A DNA stretch of 64,000 nt from Psococerastis gibbosa (GCA_963971405.1 OZ020487.1:14729344-14793343), one strand, 5' to 3'; shown: positions 1-12,340, counted from the stretch's first letter. Numbers and translations: made by a program. Notes: generated by a model not told the origin, from the sequence alone.

Positions 1-99
1 GGGGGGGAGAGAGGAGTTCCTCTTTCTATCATATTTTCAGTTAAAACCCGTACATACAAATAAAAAACACTTTTTATTCAGAGGTTTTTTTTTAATTAA

Positions 100-305
100 A
101 AAGTCATCTAACATACATTATATTGTAGTATTATATGGCATATATAGTATAACACTGACATTAAATTAACTTTGGTTGAAGAGGTAACTTCCTCGTTATA
201 ACCGAAATAAGAGGATATGGAAAAAAACTGGGCTTGGCGGGATTCGAACCGAGGCGTCGATCGTGGGTTCGGATCCCGCCAAGCCCAGTTTTTCCATATC
301 CTCTA
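100..305 (-). repeat. SINE-A copy (tRNA-derived) with head-to-head hairpin
   Basis: The body (about 100-210) matches the copies at 36110-36300 and 38440-38600, sharing the stretch around TAACACTGACATTAAATT. On the minus strand it is preceded by a tRNA-like B box (GGTTCGAATCC type). The head is duplicated head to head: 211-250 and 264-304 are near-perfect inverted arms of about 40 bp, both carrying the B-box half of the tRNA-like head. It is a truncated SINE, not a functional tRNA gene. Confidence 0.6.
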
Positions 306-319
306 ATTTCGGTCATCTA

Positions 320-871
320 ACATGGCCTATTGTACGGTATGTACACTATATCTGCTCGCACGTTGTTGCGTTATACTATTGAAAGAAAGAAAGAAAATTG
401 TCTTTATTTTCCATGTGGGCGAATACAATTAACCCATTGGGAGGTGAAGAGTTCCTCGTTCTGTCATATTTTCAATTTAAATCTGTACAAGAAGCACTTT
501 TTATTCGGATTTTTTTAAATTAAAAAACAATTTAAAGTAGCCTATTGTTCTGTCGATACCTATACTCGCACGATATTGTGGTATAGGCTACTTTAGAGGA
601 TTATCTGCCATTATCGTATTCATTTTATAAATTAGATTGAATTTTTTTTATATATAAAGTGCAGGACTCATAGGGTATACGCACTTGTAGACGTTGTAAT
701 GGATATGTCATGGGAAGTTGGGAAGTTTGAAGTGCCATGGGGAGCACTTTCGGCAACGGGTTACCCAAAGACCATCCAAAGCAGTTTCTATGTTTAAAAC
801 AGTGTTGGTGTTGCGGTTTTTTTATATTTTATATATATTTTTATATTTTTATGCTAAATGAAGTTTGCTAA
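320..871. other. AT-rich intergenic sequence, no gene seen
   Basis: No coding signal is visible. A GAAA-rich stretch near 385 resembles sequence just upstream of the SINE-B copy at 35.85 kb. Confidence 0.5.
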
Positions 872-1264
872 GCCGGCTATTCCACTTTTCAATATTCCGT
901 CAATAATTAATGAGATTTTTGTTTTTCTCTATGCCATTGTCCATTTTAACTTCCGCATGTTAAATTTGATCAATGATCATTGAATAAAATCACGCGTTGC
1001 AAACAATAACAAACTAAAATTAAAAAATTGGCGTCGTCTGCAGATGATAAATAATTGTAATTAATTTCTTGAGAACAAACGAATTATTTCATAATTTAAA
1101 TCATAAAATTAAAAGAATGACGGCGTAACAAATTTGGAAAAAATTGAAAACAAAAACCGTAAATTATTGAAGACAAGTGGAATGCGGTGTAAAAATATAA
1201 ATGATATTTCCATCAATGACATTATCAAAATTGAAGAAAAACTGACAAGTGGAATAATATAGCC
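872..1264. mobile_element. MITE, GCCGGCTATTCCAC-type ends, TAA target duplication
   Basis: The ends are inverted (GCCGGCTATTCCACTT at left; AAGTGGAATAATATAGCC at right) and flanked on both sides by TAA. The TTCCAC subterminal motif and 3-bp TAA duplication are shared with the elements at 5431, 23837, 30958, 36427 and 44654. This suggests the PIF/Harbinger superfamily, an inference from duplication length. No transposase is encoded. Confidence 0.6.
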
Positions 1265-1868
1265 TAAGGAAAAACAATGGCCGAGCTCAAGGCGTCAGCG
1301 TTAGCGTCCGGGGTGATCCCCTCCTGCCTAAACCGTTGGATTTCCGTGTGCAATTACATATGACTAATCTACAGTATCTTATTTTGGCTAGTTTAAAACA
1401 AGTATAGGTACCAATTTTTTAATTTTAATATGTTTATCTCAATTTAACTCGGATGGAAGAAATGAACCAGACTAAAAAGTATACCTACCTATTTCATTTT
1501 TAGCTACGATATTTCGAAGCTCCTGGTCTATCCAATATAAGAGTTCAATGAACTTGCGAAATAAGAGGTCAGTGACCCCTTGACATCATCTCAGTCAATG
1601 GTAAATCATACCTTTCACGATTTACTTCGAAACAGACAGCCCATTATTTGCTTGCTTAATTATTGCGGCTTAGGAACGCACACTCCTTCTGTCGAAACAA
1701 CATCATTGTTTGCATCTTTGTGGTTGTCGGCTCTTTTAGATTAAGAGATAAGCCCTTAAGGGGCCTACAGTTTGATAAACTACAATAGGCACCCGTGCCG
1801 GTACTAAAGATGCCAGAATTTCACCATGACCGTTAGCTAGACACTTAACAGACAGGAGTATAACGTCC

Positions 1869-2037
1869 CAAGGCCGTAGTCAGACATTTGGGGGGGGGGG
1901 TCCATCTGACGTCCCTGGAGGTGAGGTAACCTTAATATACTGTATTTAAAATGACATTCTATCTCGTGCACGCTGCAAATATTTCGGGGGGGGGGGGGAG
2001 TCCGAACCCACAGGACACCCCTCTGGCTACGGCCTTG
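1869..2037. mobile_element. Short hAT-like element with poly-G tracts
   Basis: Terminal inverted repeats CAAGGCCGTAG / CTACGGCCTTG bracket two G homopolymers of 10-13 bases and a middle resembling the element at 21546-21703 in inverted order. No clear 8-bp duplication survives here, but related copies at 15694 and 21546 have perfect ones. Confidence 0.55.
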
Positions 2038-2267
2038 CTACCAAGGGTCTGTGGACCCCCCCCCCCCTCCAAATTAAATGAACTTACACTAGATAATATG
2101 GGTTTACGGTGGGAATTAAAAATAATAATGTTTTTTAATGTTATAATACACGGAATCTGCTCGCTGACCCCCCCCCCCCCCCTCCTAAATTGGAGACAAA
2201 ATCCGCCCTTGCTTGCTACGTCCTGTAGGATATACTGTATGTACCCTAAAACCCTATTTTTTTTTAA

Positions 2268-2524
2268 AAACGAGCTAAGCAAGTTATTAAAGATTTGGCT
2301 CATTTAAGTTGTAGAAGACTACTTCATGCATGATGTAATAGTCTCGCGTATTTTTAATTTTTGGTACCTTAGCGTTTTCATAAATTTCATATTTTCACCT
2401 AAAATGGATAGGATGAAAAAACTACCAAACCTAAATTAATAATACCCTATCATATCATGCATAAAGTAGTCTTCTACAACATAAATGAACCAATATTTTA
2501 ATAACTTGCTTAGTTGATTAAATA
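2268..2524. repeat. Foldback element, AAGTTATTAAAGATTTGGCTCAT arms
   Basis: The inverted arms share GTAGAAGACTACTTCATGCAT and GCAAGTTATTAAAGATTTGG. They match the foldback at 53308-53674, which lies in the 3' UTR region of the NRF-6 gene. Confidence 0.65.
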
Positions 2525-2612
2525 AACAGGAAGAACCTATCCGTGTGGCGACTGAAGAGGTCAATCGGATATATTCATTAAATTGTTTGTATGCGATTAG
2601 CCTTTTGTAAAA
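2525..2612 (+). repeat. Dispersed repeat family D, 3' fragment
   Basis: Contains GGCGACTGAAGAGGTCAATC and CATTAAATTGTTTGTATGCG. It matches the 3' part of copies at 20085-20315 (+), 22325-22480 (-), 27370-27490 (-) and 48655-48790 (-). It is probably a SINE; the tRNA relationship is weak. Confidence 0.55.
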
Positions 2613-2616
2613 AAAA

Positions 2617-2778
2617 AATGGAGCAACTGGATCTTATACTAAAAGGATTCGCCTACCTTAGAAAACTCCCGAATGAACCGAGAGTAGTGGATGAGAATGC
2701 TATCAACTTCCCTAAATTACTTAGAGACCATCTGTTCGAGAAAGATTTCTACATTAACACTGAGGCACTAGCACAATG
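2617..2778 (+). other. Short open frame of unknown origin (about 53 codons)
   Basis: The frame starts MEQLDLILKGFAYLRKLP and ends EKDFYINTEALAQ. It has a protein-like composition, unlike the low-complexity frames around it. It abuts a family D repeat. No domain is recognised. It could be a decayed transposon ORF fragment or an orphan exon; chance is not excluded. Confidence 0.2.
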
Positions 2779-2779
2779 A

Positions 2780-4331
2780 CAATGACAGAACTACCTGATT
2801 TTGACGATATTTTGACGGCTTTACTTTATACTTTCTTGTTGATTACTTGATTGTATAATTATATGCTATGCGCTGGTACATGGCGGTGCCGTCCAGAATT
2901 CTGTACTAAAACATTTCTAAGGGTGGTGGGCGGATCAGAGCCTGTTAACAAAGCTTCTCAGTTCCTTGGCACATTCGGCTTCTCTGGTGTTAATTCAGAC
3001 GCACACTCTAACTGTTTTCTTTATGTTTCAGGATTGTGAACCTCAACGCTTCTTTTTCGAAAACTTGGATCGATTAAAGGCTTGTTTGGATCTCGAGCCC
3101 TCCAAAGATTGTAACGGTCCACTCCATCGATGAAATTTTAGCTGTAGCTTTTATTTAACCAACGAGTCCCCAAGACTATGGTACGTAGCCAATGCAATGC
3201 TGTTGTAACACACCCCCCCCCCCCATGAAACGAAGTAGGTAAGCACTATAAGTCCTTTCTAGAACAAAAATAATAAGAAAATGACCCGGTACTGTACGTC
3301 ATAGGGCAAAAAACGCGGCTGCAGGGCTTTTTGTTGGCAAAAACATCCCAAATAGAAAAAGAATCCTCTACCAGTACATTTGCATCTACAGTAGTTCTCA
3401 TTATGAGCCGCCTGTTTGTGGCAATCGTGATTTATAGGCTACATAGTACTTTCCCTATAAAAATTGTGTTTAATTTTATTTTTAAAAAATTATTCATTCT
3501 TTATTTATCCTGAAAACAATGAACCTAAAAGTTCCAGAAAATTGTTAACATGTATTTAAATATGCTGTAGGCTATATAAAGCATTGAAATATCTAGTAGG
3601 TACAATTTATATTTGTATATACCGTATCAAAAACCTAACTACCGTATCCAAAACATGGCTGCGTACCTATCAAAAATTAAGTGCTGTATATATAAATGTT
3701 TTAGATTATGAACAATGTTTTAGATAGGCGTACATACAATATAAATTATTTTGTGTATACGATTGATTTACTGCTGGACCAGACATTGAAGAGAACGAAA
3801 CAAAGCGTTTGTTCGAATTTATTAGAGCATGCTTATGGAAGTATTGCAATAAACAAATTGTTTCGTTCGTTTCAAAGCTGGATTCAATAGTATTGTGTTT
3901 TTAAACTTGGTACTGGTTAGGTCAACTACATGTTGCAAGGTACCATTAGTGGAAAATTTTGAACATATGTGTAATACTAAGTTTATTTATTTTTTAATTC
4001 ATAAATTGTGTGTTATACTGACTGCCTATTTTAAGTACCGTTCGTCAATGTGCTTTTTGTTCTTGTCTTATATCGCAAGGTGAAGTGTCAAGACAGCTTT
4101 ATTAGTAGCATATAATACATGCTAACCCTAATTAATTCTGTCATGTTATAAGCAGGGCCGTAGAGAGGCCGATGGCCCAGGGCTATGGTTGAGGGTTAGG
4201 GCCCGCCAAATATATTAATTTATATTTACTTTAGTAAGATGTAGGTCCCAATAATGTTGGGGGAGGGGGAGTCAGTCACCTTACTCTGAAGCTGCTTTTT
4301 GGCTGATTTCTTTCAACGGTCCTGGTTATAT

Positions 4332-4371
<40 letters not shown>

Positions 4372-4521
4372 TATGTATACATTTAGAGTTTAGAACCAGT
4401 TAATAATAAAACATTGTCTATGTTTTAGACATTAAATGCAAGGTCAGGTCATGGCTGTCTATTACTACTACAGTATTAAACATAATAGTCTCCTTAGTAA
4501 CTTTGTAAAACTTGCTGTCAC
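2780..4521. other. AT-rich intergenic sequence with (AT)n microsatellite
   Basis: No coding exon is supported. A dinucleotide AT run lies at about 4337-4369, and a C homopolymer (13 bases) near 3212. Confidence 0.5.
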
Positions 4522-5203
4522 TCATTGTTAAAAATTATTACTTAGTACAGTTTTACGTAAAAAAATAAAATACACAACCGGTTTCGGCTCATGCCATCGT
4601 CAAGTGCAATTGATAACAGAAAAAACAAAACAAAGCTGCGGGAGCGCTAACAAGGGAGAACTACTTAAAAGGGTTATGTCTTTAAGTAACGTTTTGTTAT
4701 TAACCATAGCTTCCCTAATCGCAATGGTTTCTAAATTATCAAGAAGTTTCCCCTTGTTGGCTACATGTAAGATCTTAAAATTATGGGGGGGGGGAACCCG
4801 ACACTCAGTCCGCCTTTGCCCAACATATAAACACCCACAGCCATGCTTGTGACTTCGATAATTTTAAGATCTTACATGTAGCCAACTTCTTTATAATTTA
4901 GAGACCATTGAGATTAGGGAAGCTATGGTTAATAACAAACGTTACTTAATGACATAACCTTTTTAAGTAGGTAGTTCTCCCTTGTTAGCGCTACCATTGG
5001 TTAATGGTAAAATGTTTAATTTAAAATTGTTTACTTTATACGATGCTGTGTGTATCTTGACAATGCATTATGTTTTAGCTTGCATACTGTTTTGTTCTTT
5101 CTGTTTTCAATTGCACTTGACGATGGCGTGAGCCGAAACCGGTTGTGTAGGCTACTTTATTTTATTACGTAAAACTGTACTAAGTAATAATTTTTAACAA
5201 TGA
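4522..5203. repeat. Long foldback element (about 680 bp)
   Basis: The arms begin with CATTGTTAAAAATTATTACT and its complement, and continue inward through the ACCGGTTTCGGCTCA block, the GCACTTGACGATGG block, the GCGCTAACAAGGGAGAAC block and the AAGATCTTACATGTAGCC block. The short non-palindromic centre near 4785-4855 contains a G run. No transposase frame is present. Confidence 0.75.
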
Positions 5204-5430
5204 CTACAGTATTGTTTTAATTTAGAAGTAGACGACATCATTATGTGTAATATATGATCAAATAGAGTTCTATATAATGAGGGGCATGCATATGTAAAAG
5301 GTGATTTGTCACATAAAACTGGAAAAGCAGAAGAACCAAAAAACGTCTAAAATCTCAATGCTTCTATATTATGGGTTACAATATTTTAATTACTATTCTC
5401 TGATACTATAGGCTTTTGCACCTAACATAT

Positions 5431-5709
5431 GGCGGAAATTCTACTGGCGATTTTACTTCAATTGTGATTTGGTGTGAGATTTTTGGCTTGTTTTGTTTTA
5501 AGGAGACTATTATGTAGGTACTTAACTTATCTATTATACATTAAGTTATACTATGGTAGAGACTTATTAATGATGTCTGCTACCATATTATAACTTAATC
5601 TATAACAGGCCTAGATAAGTTAAGTATCTACACAATAGTCTCCTTAAAACAAAACAAACAAAAAATCTCAAATCACAAATGAAGTAAAATCGCCGGTGGA
5701 ATTGCCGCC
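5431..5709. mobile_element. MITE family M1 (GGCGG... ends, GTCTGCTACC core)
   Basis: A near-complete palindrome. Arms run from GGCGGAAATTCTACTGGCG through GGAGACTATTATGTAG and ACTTAACTTATCTATTA, with a central ATGATGTCTGCTACCAT. Close relatives lie at 23837-24098 and 38143-38389; a diverged one is at 44654-44842. Confidence 0.7.
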
Positions 5710-8700
5710 TATATAGGAGAGGTGCACATTCGCTTCCCGCCAATAATATACTATATTTTTAAATATATTATATTTATTATTGTCTGGGGCCACTGGCCAA
5801 TGAAAAGACGCCGCAGGTTGCCCAGGATTAAAAACATTATTTTGCTGGGAGGCTCAGATGTCCCATCTCTTCTATATAGAACTCTAAGAGGACATGTACA
5901 GTATGTTCTGTATAGTTGCTTAGAAACCGAACAGTAACAAGCATGTGGAAACCTTTTTTCAGGAAGCACTCAGTGAAATTGAGCCTCTAACTCATTCAAG
6001 CATCTGTTTTGCTGCGACCACAAGCCTTTTAACTTTTCACTCACTTCTCTTTGTGATACGTCTATTTACATATGGATGCCTATAGCTGCAGGTCTAGAGT
6101 TCTCTATGGTGCCAAATCACTTTCCTTGTCTCTTCCAAGCCTATTTTAATTTTATTGTTCTACTTAGGAGCAAGTCATGACCACACAAAATTTTCTACTG
6201 GCTATAAAGCGCCTAAAACTTTACTAATTACTTGGAAGTTTGGTGGCCTATTATAAGCAACCTACGCCGCAGGGGCAACAAAAATGTTTTTTTTTTACCT
6301 AATATACGAGGCATTATTGTAAACCTTCTGCATTGTCGAAATTTTGTTTCTGTGTGCTTTGTAATGTTCGTGAATCCTTCATATGTATAGTAATATACCA
6401 AAGAGAGCTTATATTGAAATACGCCACAAATACTGTTAACGTACCCACTGTATATTTCCTACTACTAGACTACGATTATTCGGTGGATTTCATATAATAT
6501 TAATCACAAATTTGAGCAAATGCATCAAGAAATGCAGGTAGAAGTAAAAGACATTCTCCACTTAGGTAAATTTCTCTTCTACCATTTACTACTTTATAGA
6601 AACAAATTCTGTATTTACGAATAGCACCGATTGTTTTATCACCAAACTCCGAGTAGGTACATATCTTATTTGTTTCTCTATTAATTTAAGTATACAGCTA
6701 TAGTGTTGCCTAGTCAAATAACATTTAAAGTTATTTTGACTGCTTCGGACTGCGCGTGCTCATAGTACATACAATACACAGAGCAAATTATATGTTCTTT
6801 CCTTACATTAGATTTACACTGAGTACCTATTTGATTACTTTGCATATGGGGACACTGACCGTGGAAAATCAGCACCCATAATTAGGTTTTTTATTTTTTT
6901 TATTTAATTTACTACAATATGGACATTATTACTAATTTCGTCTATTCACGCTGTAGAAGATGATTTCATGTATCACAAGGTATTTCACAATTTTGGTGCT
7001 GTCATATTTTTATGAACTTCTTCTTTAAATGACTATTTTTTGGAAGATTGGCGATTATCATGGCAATTGCTGTGATGAAAGTTAAAAGGGAATATGTATA
7101 GGGTAGTTACCCGTGGCCTTCTGCATTCTTATGCCGTTGACTCTTCATTGAGTTCCTCCACCTTCAGGGCCAGTTTTCCAACCCCAGGACAAAACGTGCC
7201 CAGAAAATACAGTGTTTTTCGCTTTTCCCGGCTCAAACTCGGTCCTCTACCTGTTCAGTCGCCATCACCACGAGGAGGAACAGATTAGAGATTAATATGT
7301 ATTCCTCTGAGACCATAAGACATTACTCAGAAGCACAGCTACTTTGAAGACATTTTAAATTTACCGGGGCAAAACTCTCACACAATGTAAAATTCATGAA
7401 CAAATCGCAATACCAAAAATTTAAAATACCCTATGATATTTTGTATAAAGTAGTTCTCTACAAGTTTAATAGACTAAATCCTTTGTAACTTGGGTAGTAA
7501 ATGAAGAGGATATCAAACGTAGGTCACCCCTGGACCACCGAAAATTCAGTCAGTTTCTATTTTTTATTTAAGTAAAGTTCTACGTGAGCTTTACAGTAAT
7601 TATTTTTTCTATTCCAGCTTAAGAAGATTATTTCATACACATAGAGTATATTGTACATCATAGATTATTTTTACTTTCTGGTGCTGCAATTTCTCCATTA
7701 TTCTTTAAATGTGTGAAATGGTAGTCCTTAGTTCATTAATCAATAATTCCACAACCAAAAATTAAAAATAACATATGACAGTGGTGGTCCACCGGTGGTC
7801 CACAGACATACTATATCAGGTGGTCCGCGGACCAAAGTAAGAAATAAAAATAATAATCAGCTGAGATTTTGGAAATTTGAAGTAAAATACAGTAAGTCTT
7901 GGCACTGAACCATAAAATCCACCCGATACCAGTCCTAAACATTTAATCAAATATTAACATGTAATTGCTGTAGGCACATACCATCCTAGAATTTGACGAT
8001 TTTCCTGTCGCAGCTACGGTGGTCCACGGAAAATCATAAAATAATCGAGTGGTCCACGGACAAAAATGTAAGGGAACCCTTGCCCTATGATATTGTGAAT
8101 GAAGTAATCTTCTACAACGTCCGTAGACCAAATCGTTATAACTTGTAATTATAAAATAGTTAATGACATACTGTATATATAACAACCAATTAATCCAGGA
8201 GTGTGCAATATCTCCTCTCTTACTTAAAAAATAAAAACTAACTGATTTTCAGTGGATTTAGCTTGGTGAGGCCAATATCTTCGTTCCATAACCTATATAT
8301 TCCTAGGTATCTGCCACGGTACCACATTTATTAGAATGGTTATTTATTTTGGTTAATAATAGGGAAGCTAAAGTCAGAGATTTCCAAATAAATATTTTGT
8401 AAACAAAACGGACCTGGGTACTTTCTATTAAATTAATTAATTCCCCGTTTCAAGATATGACAATGGTCTTCTAAAAAATTCGAAAACATACAAGCTTTCG
8501 CAGTAAATTTGCAATTTTCCACCGCAATTATTATTCCCAAAAGAAAAACGCGATAAAGGGAATTGGGCTACGCAGTATATAACCGGCGTTTTTTGTTTGT
8601 TTGTTGTTGTTGTTTGTTTATCTGATGATGGATTGTATAATAATTTTTTTACTGTGGATCATTCTTCTTCTCTAAGATGTTCCTCATGTTCCACGAAGTC

Positions 8701-9270
8701 AACAAGGAAAATCAAATTTTAAACAATAGTCTCAAATTGATCTGCTGTAATGAACAGCTTGGATTTTTTACGAATTTTTCTTGATGCCAATATCATATTT
8801 TCGCGGCTGTGAAACGAGGAATTAATTAGATTTGGTCAAAAACACGTTGGCTGCTTTAATTGTTTATAAAATATTTGGAAATCTTAAATAACGTTTCTTG
8901 CTATATTGTATTATACCGTTAACATATTAATGTCAATTCCTTATACGATATAAATGTAAAATGAAATGAGTCCTAGCAAAGTACTACTATTATCATATAA
9001 GAAAAATGTAGCTTAAATTGAATTTTAAAGCATGTTAAAAATATGAATTTATTTTTTGACAGATATTCCATCCAAGTGTTATGAATCTAGTCAATGTATT
9101 TGTTGTGACGTGTTGCTACTACTTTATTGAAATTATCTATGGAATACATGAAATGTATATGTGAAATATTCATTAAATACATGAGAAATTGTAATTAATG
9201 TGAATAAGTCGTTATTCCAATTTCTAACAAGATACCTACATTACTTGATGAAGGTAGGGTACTGTGTACA
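5710..9270. other. Intergenic, repeat remnants only
   Basis: No exon is supported. 6945-7500 and 7560-8180 hold decayed arms of the foldback family seen at 2268 and 53308 (GTAGAAGA...TTCAT motifs). Around 7785-8065 there are several inverted GGTGGTCCACGG copies. The remainder is AT-rich with no recognisable structure. Confidence 0.45.
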
Positions 9271-9365
9271 ATGGCAGATTACAGACAGATACAGATACAG
9301 ATACTGATACAGATACTGATACAGATACTGATACAGATACAGACACAGCAACAGATCCACAGCAG
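9271..9365 (+). repeat. ACAGAT/ACTGAT simple repeat
   Basis: About a dozen imperfect hexamer units (ACAGAT, ACTGAT, ACAGAC) in tandem. They open a Q/I-repeat reading frame that I regard as spurious. Confidence 0.8.
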
Positions 9366-9548
9366 ATCTGTCGATGCATTGATTGCAAATGGGTTGGTGC
9401 AGGAGGTTTTAGCTAGGTCCCCTCCCATGAGATCTGCTGCGGATCTGTGTATAGGCCCTACGTATCGTAATACATAATACTATATTTAGACACAGTTTTT
9501 GGTCAGCCATAGGAAATCAAGCTTTACCAGGAAACCATAACCATTTAT

Positions 9549-9752
9549 AGTCCACGCAAAATGAGAAAGTCTGGACATGGAATGTTTTGATCCTGTGCAA
9601 CACTGTAAAAATATTCTTTGCACAATTTTTGTTATACCTTGCATCCAATGCAACAAGGTAACACGACATGGTGCAAGAAATATTTTTACAGTGTTGCACA
9701 GGATCAAAACATTCCATGTCCATACTTTTCTCATTTTGCGTGGACTATACTT
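9549..9752. repeat. Hairpin with 78-bp near-perfect arms
   Basis: ATAGTCCACGCAAAATGAGA at the left is mirrored at the right, and the arms continue through GGAATGTTTTGATCCTGTGC and AACACTGTAAAAATATT. The loop is only about 50 bp. Frames appear on both strands because of the palindrome. Confidence 0.75.
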
Positions 9753-9923
9753 GTTCGTATGGCCAGTTTATTGCACTCGTGCAATAAGAAGCTTATTATT
9801 TTTTATGAGCTTTTTATAAACCTTTATTCCCACTGTACCTTGTTCTCACGACTTATTGGTTTTTGGATATTATTGGTATTGTTTAGGTATGCTGTTTTTC
9901 CAACGCTTTCAGCAATTCTGCTT

Positions 9924-10820
9924 TTTGCTTTCCAATTTATACGTAGTATAAGGAAAGCTTTGTGATGGTCGAAATTTTCGATTCCGAGATTTCAACGGAT
10001 TTACACGTTTTGAGGTCCCAGGAACCCAAAAAAGTGGTTTTTACAAAATGTCTGTCTGTCGGTCGGTCTGTCGGTCTGTCGGTCTGTCGGTCTGTCGGTC
10101 GGTCTGTCTGTTCGTCGATTTCCGGGCAAACTACTCAGTGGATTTGAGTGAAATTTGGCATGTAGGTTCACAAAAATCATACCTCGGGACCATTTTTTTT
10201 TTTTGTGCTAACTCAATTTGGGGGGGTTTTATTTTCAAAAAACTCCAAAAAAACGTCTAAAAAAATTATTTCTCAAAAACGGCTCCAACGATTTCTTTTA
10301 AATTCTCGTAGATTGTAGCCGTTATTAATGTTGATAAAATGCGGGGGGTCGCTTGCCCCTTGATAGTTTGCTTCTGGGGGTAAAAAAATAAAAATAACTA
10401 AATTTTAATGAAAAAATGACTAAAAAATGCGAAACCTTTCTATCGATGATTTCTACCTTCAAGCATGTTTTAGGTGTTAAATTGAGTAACGAAACCGGAT
10501 AGGTTGCTTTCCCAAAAAAAATATTTGGTTTTGCCCAAAAAATTATTTTTTGAAAAAAATGATAGAAAATTCGCGCTCAAATGCATTGCATGCCCTGCCA
10601 TTATTGCTGTGTGGTAATTAATGTGTTAGTTTGACTTATCGAGAATTTACCTCACTTCCAGTGACGTCAGGTGGACAACCACCCCCCCCCCCCCCCGAGA
10701 TATCGGAAATTTAACCATAGGAAAAATATTTGACATAAAATTACTAATTTTCTCTATCTAATAATTTTGATAAATTGGAAAGCATGTTCGAGTGAACTCG
10801 TACCGGTTCTTTAAAGATCC
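9924..10820 (+). repeat. 0.9-kb dispersed repeat (family K), full copy
   Basis: Starts GCTTTCCAATTTATACG, then AAGGAAAGCTTTGTGATGG, a GTCTGTCGGTCG tetranucleotide stretch, and ends ATAAATTGGAAAGCATG...CGTACCGGTTCTTT. GCTTTCCAATTTAT is therefore inverted near both ends. A second copy lies inverted at 12340-13225. Partial copies are at 12020, 13221, 15230, 23120 and 60395. Confidence 0.75.
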
Positions 10821-11179
10821 ATAGATTAAAAATGTGAATTTTCCTTCTTTAATAGGAGCGAAAACAATGAGATGGCTGAAAACGTATTGCACGAGTTTTA
10901 TGAAAAAATAAATATAGCTTGACTTATTGGTCCACGACTGCAGTGCCTGGTACAATGTGAAGGACACGTTTTGAAGGAGACATTAGTACACTGACAATCG
11001 TTTTTGGGAGATTTCATCTGCCTATTGAGACGGCGACCAAAAGGCTTGCGGAAAAGTTTTTGGCAACTTTTCATTTCATGACCCTCTGAGGCTAAAACCA
11101 GCCTCGTTAAAATTGAATTCACAGTTTTAAATGTATGTATTGTATATGTAGGCTACATATAGATTTTAGAAAAAATGTG

Positions 11180-11698
11180 CTTGCCAATTTAGCTACCAGC
11201 ATGTCCTTAATGAACAGAACAGTATCCAATTTTGCGCTTGCCAATCCAGTTTTCAGCTTCCCCTTAATGAAAAAAAACAACATTCAATGTTGCACTTGCC
11301 AATCCAGTTTTCAGCTTCCTCTTAATGAACGGAACAGTATCCAATGTTGCGCTTGCCAATCCAGTTTCTAGCTTCCTCTTAATGAGCAGAACAACATTCA
11401 ATGTTGCACTTGCCAATCCAGTTTTCAGTTTCCCCTTAATGAAAAAAAACAACATTCAATGTTGCACTTGCCAATCCAGTTTTCAGCTTCCCCTTAATGA
11501 AAAAAAACAACAACATTCAATGTTGCACTTGCCAATCCAGTTTCCAGCTTCCTCTTAATGAACTGAACAACATTCAATGTTGCGCTTGCCAATCCAGTTT
11601 CCAGCTTCCTCTTAATGAACAGAACAGCATTCAATGTTGCACTTGCCAATCCAGCTTCCAACGTCTTCTTACTGAACACAACACCATACAATGTTGCT
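11180..11698 (+). repeat. 57-bp minisatellite, 9 units
   Basis: Units begin with CTTGCCAATCCAG at 11180 (variant), 11237, 11295, 11352, 11409, 11467, 11528, 11585 and 11642, so the spacing is 57-61 bp. Each unit contains CTTAATGAA and CATTCAATGTTGC. Because 57 is divisible by 3, open frames with 19-residue repeats appear on both strands. It lies between inverted family K copies. Confidence 0.9.
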
Positions 11699-12019
11699 GT
11701 CCATTGTTGTGTGAGCTATCATTTTAACATTGACCCGGTTCCTGTGCCTCTGAGTAATGGTCAACATATTCGGGCACACAAAGGACCGGGCCATCCGCAG
11801 ATTGGTCCTCGTGATGTAAGGAAGATAATGCCCCTTGCGAAATCCACGCAATGATTTAGCGTCCTCTTACGCAACGTACAATGCCAACAGATGCCTGGTC
11901 CATGTCCGGGCACACCTCCTCGCCCTATACAAAGTAAATCCGCCTGAAACTGTGAAACACCATCGTTGTCTTATAGCCACCTTGTACCAATTTGCACGAT
12001 ATAATAGACGAATAGTGGC

Positions 12020-12340
12020 CTTACACTTTCCTATTTATACGTACAGTAAGGAGAGCATAAGGAAAGCTTTGTGATGGTCGATATTATCGATTTCGACATT
12101 CCAACTGTCTTATAGGTTTAAAGATCCCATGAACCACTAAAAATAGGTTTTTGTAAACATCTGTCTGCCTGTGTCTGTCAGTTTATACGAAAAAAAAAAC
12201 AAGAACGACTAAAACATATTTTCTTAAAAACGGCTCCAAAGATTTCACTAATATTATATTTGTTATTATTATTAATATAATTTAAAAACTTAAATAACAA
12301 GACCCAATACTTTGCATCCTCCTCAATAGTTCGGCTCACG
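12020..12340 (+). repeat. Family K, partial and diverged copy
   Basis: Contains AAGGAAAGCTTTGTGATGG and the TCTGTCTGCCTGTGTCTGTC stretch, then diverges and abuts the inverted full copy. Confidence 0.6.

Noticed and set aside
1951-2307. Overlapping frames on both strands with Pro/Gly runs
   Set aside because: Produced by G/C homopolymers in a hAT-like element.
9962-10260. SVGRSVGLSVC-type frames (also 12855-13187)
   Set aside because: They are translations of the family K tetranucleotide stretch; the frames shift between copies.
11180-11698. CRISPR-like array
   Set aside because: Units are contiguous and similar over their full length, with no unique spacers, in a eukaryotic genome.
11135-11727. 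Cys-rich and Leu-rich repeat proteins
   Set aside because: They come from the 57-bp minisatellite read in both directions; no start context or splice signals support them.
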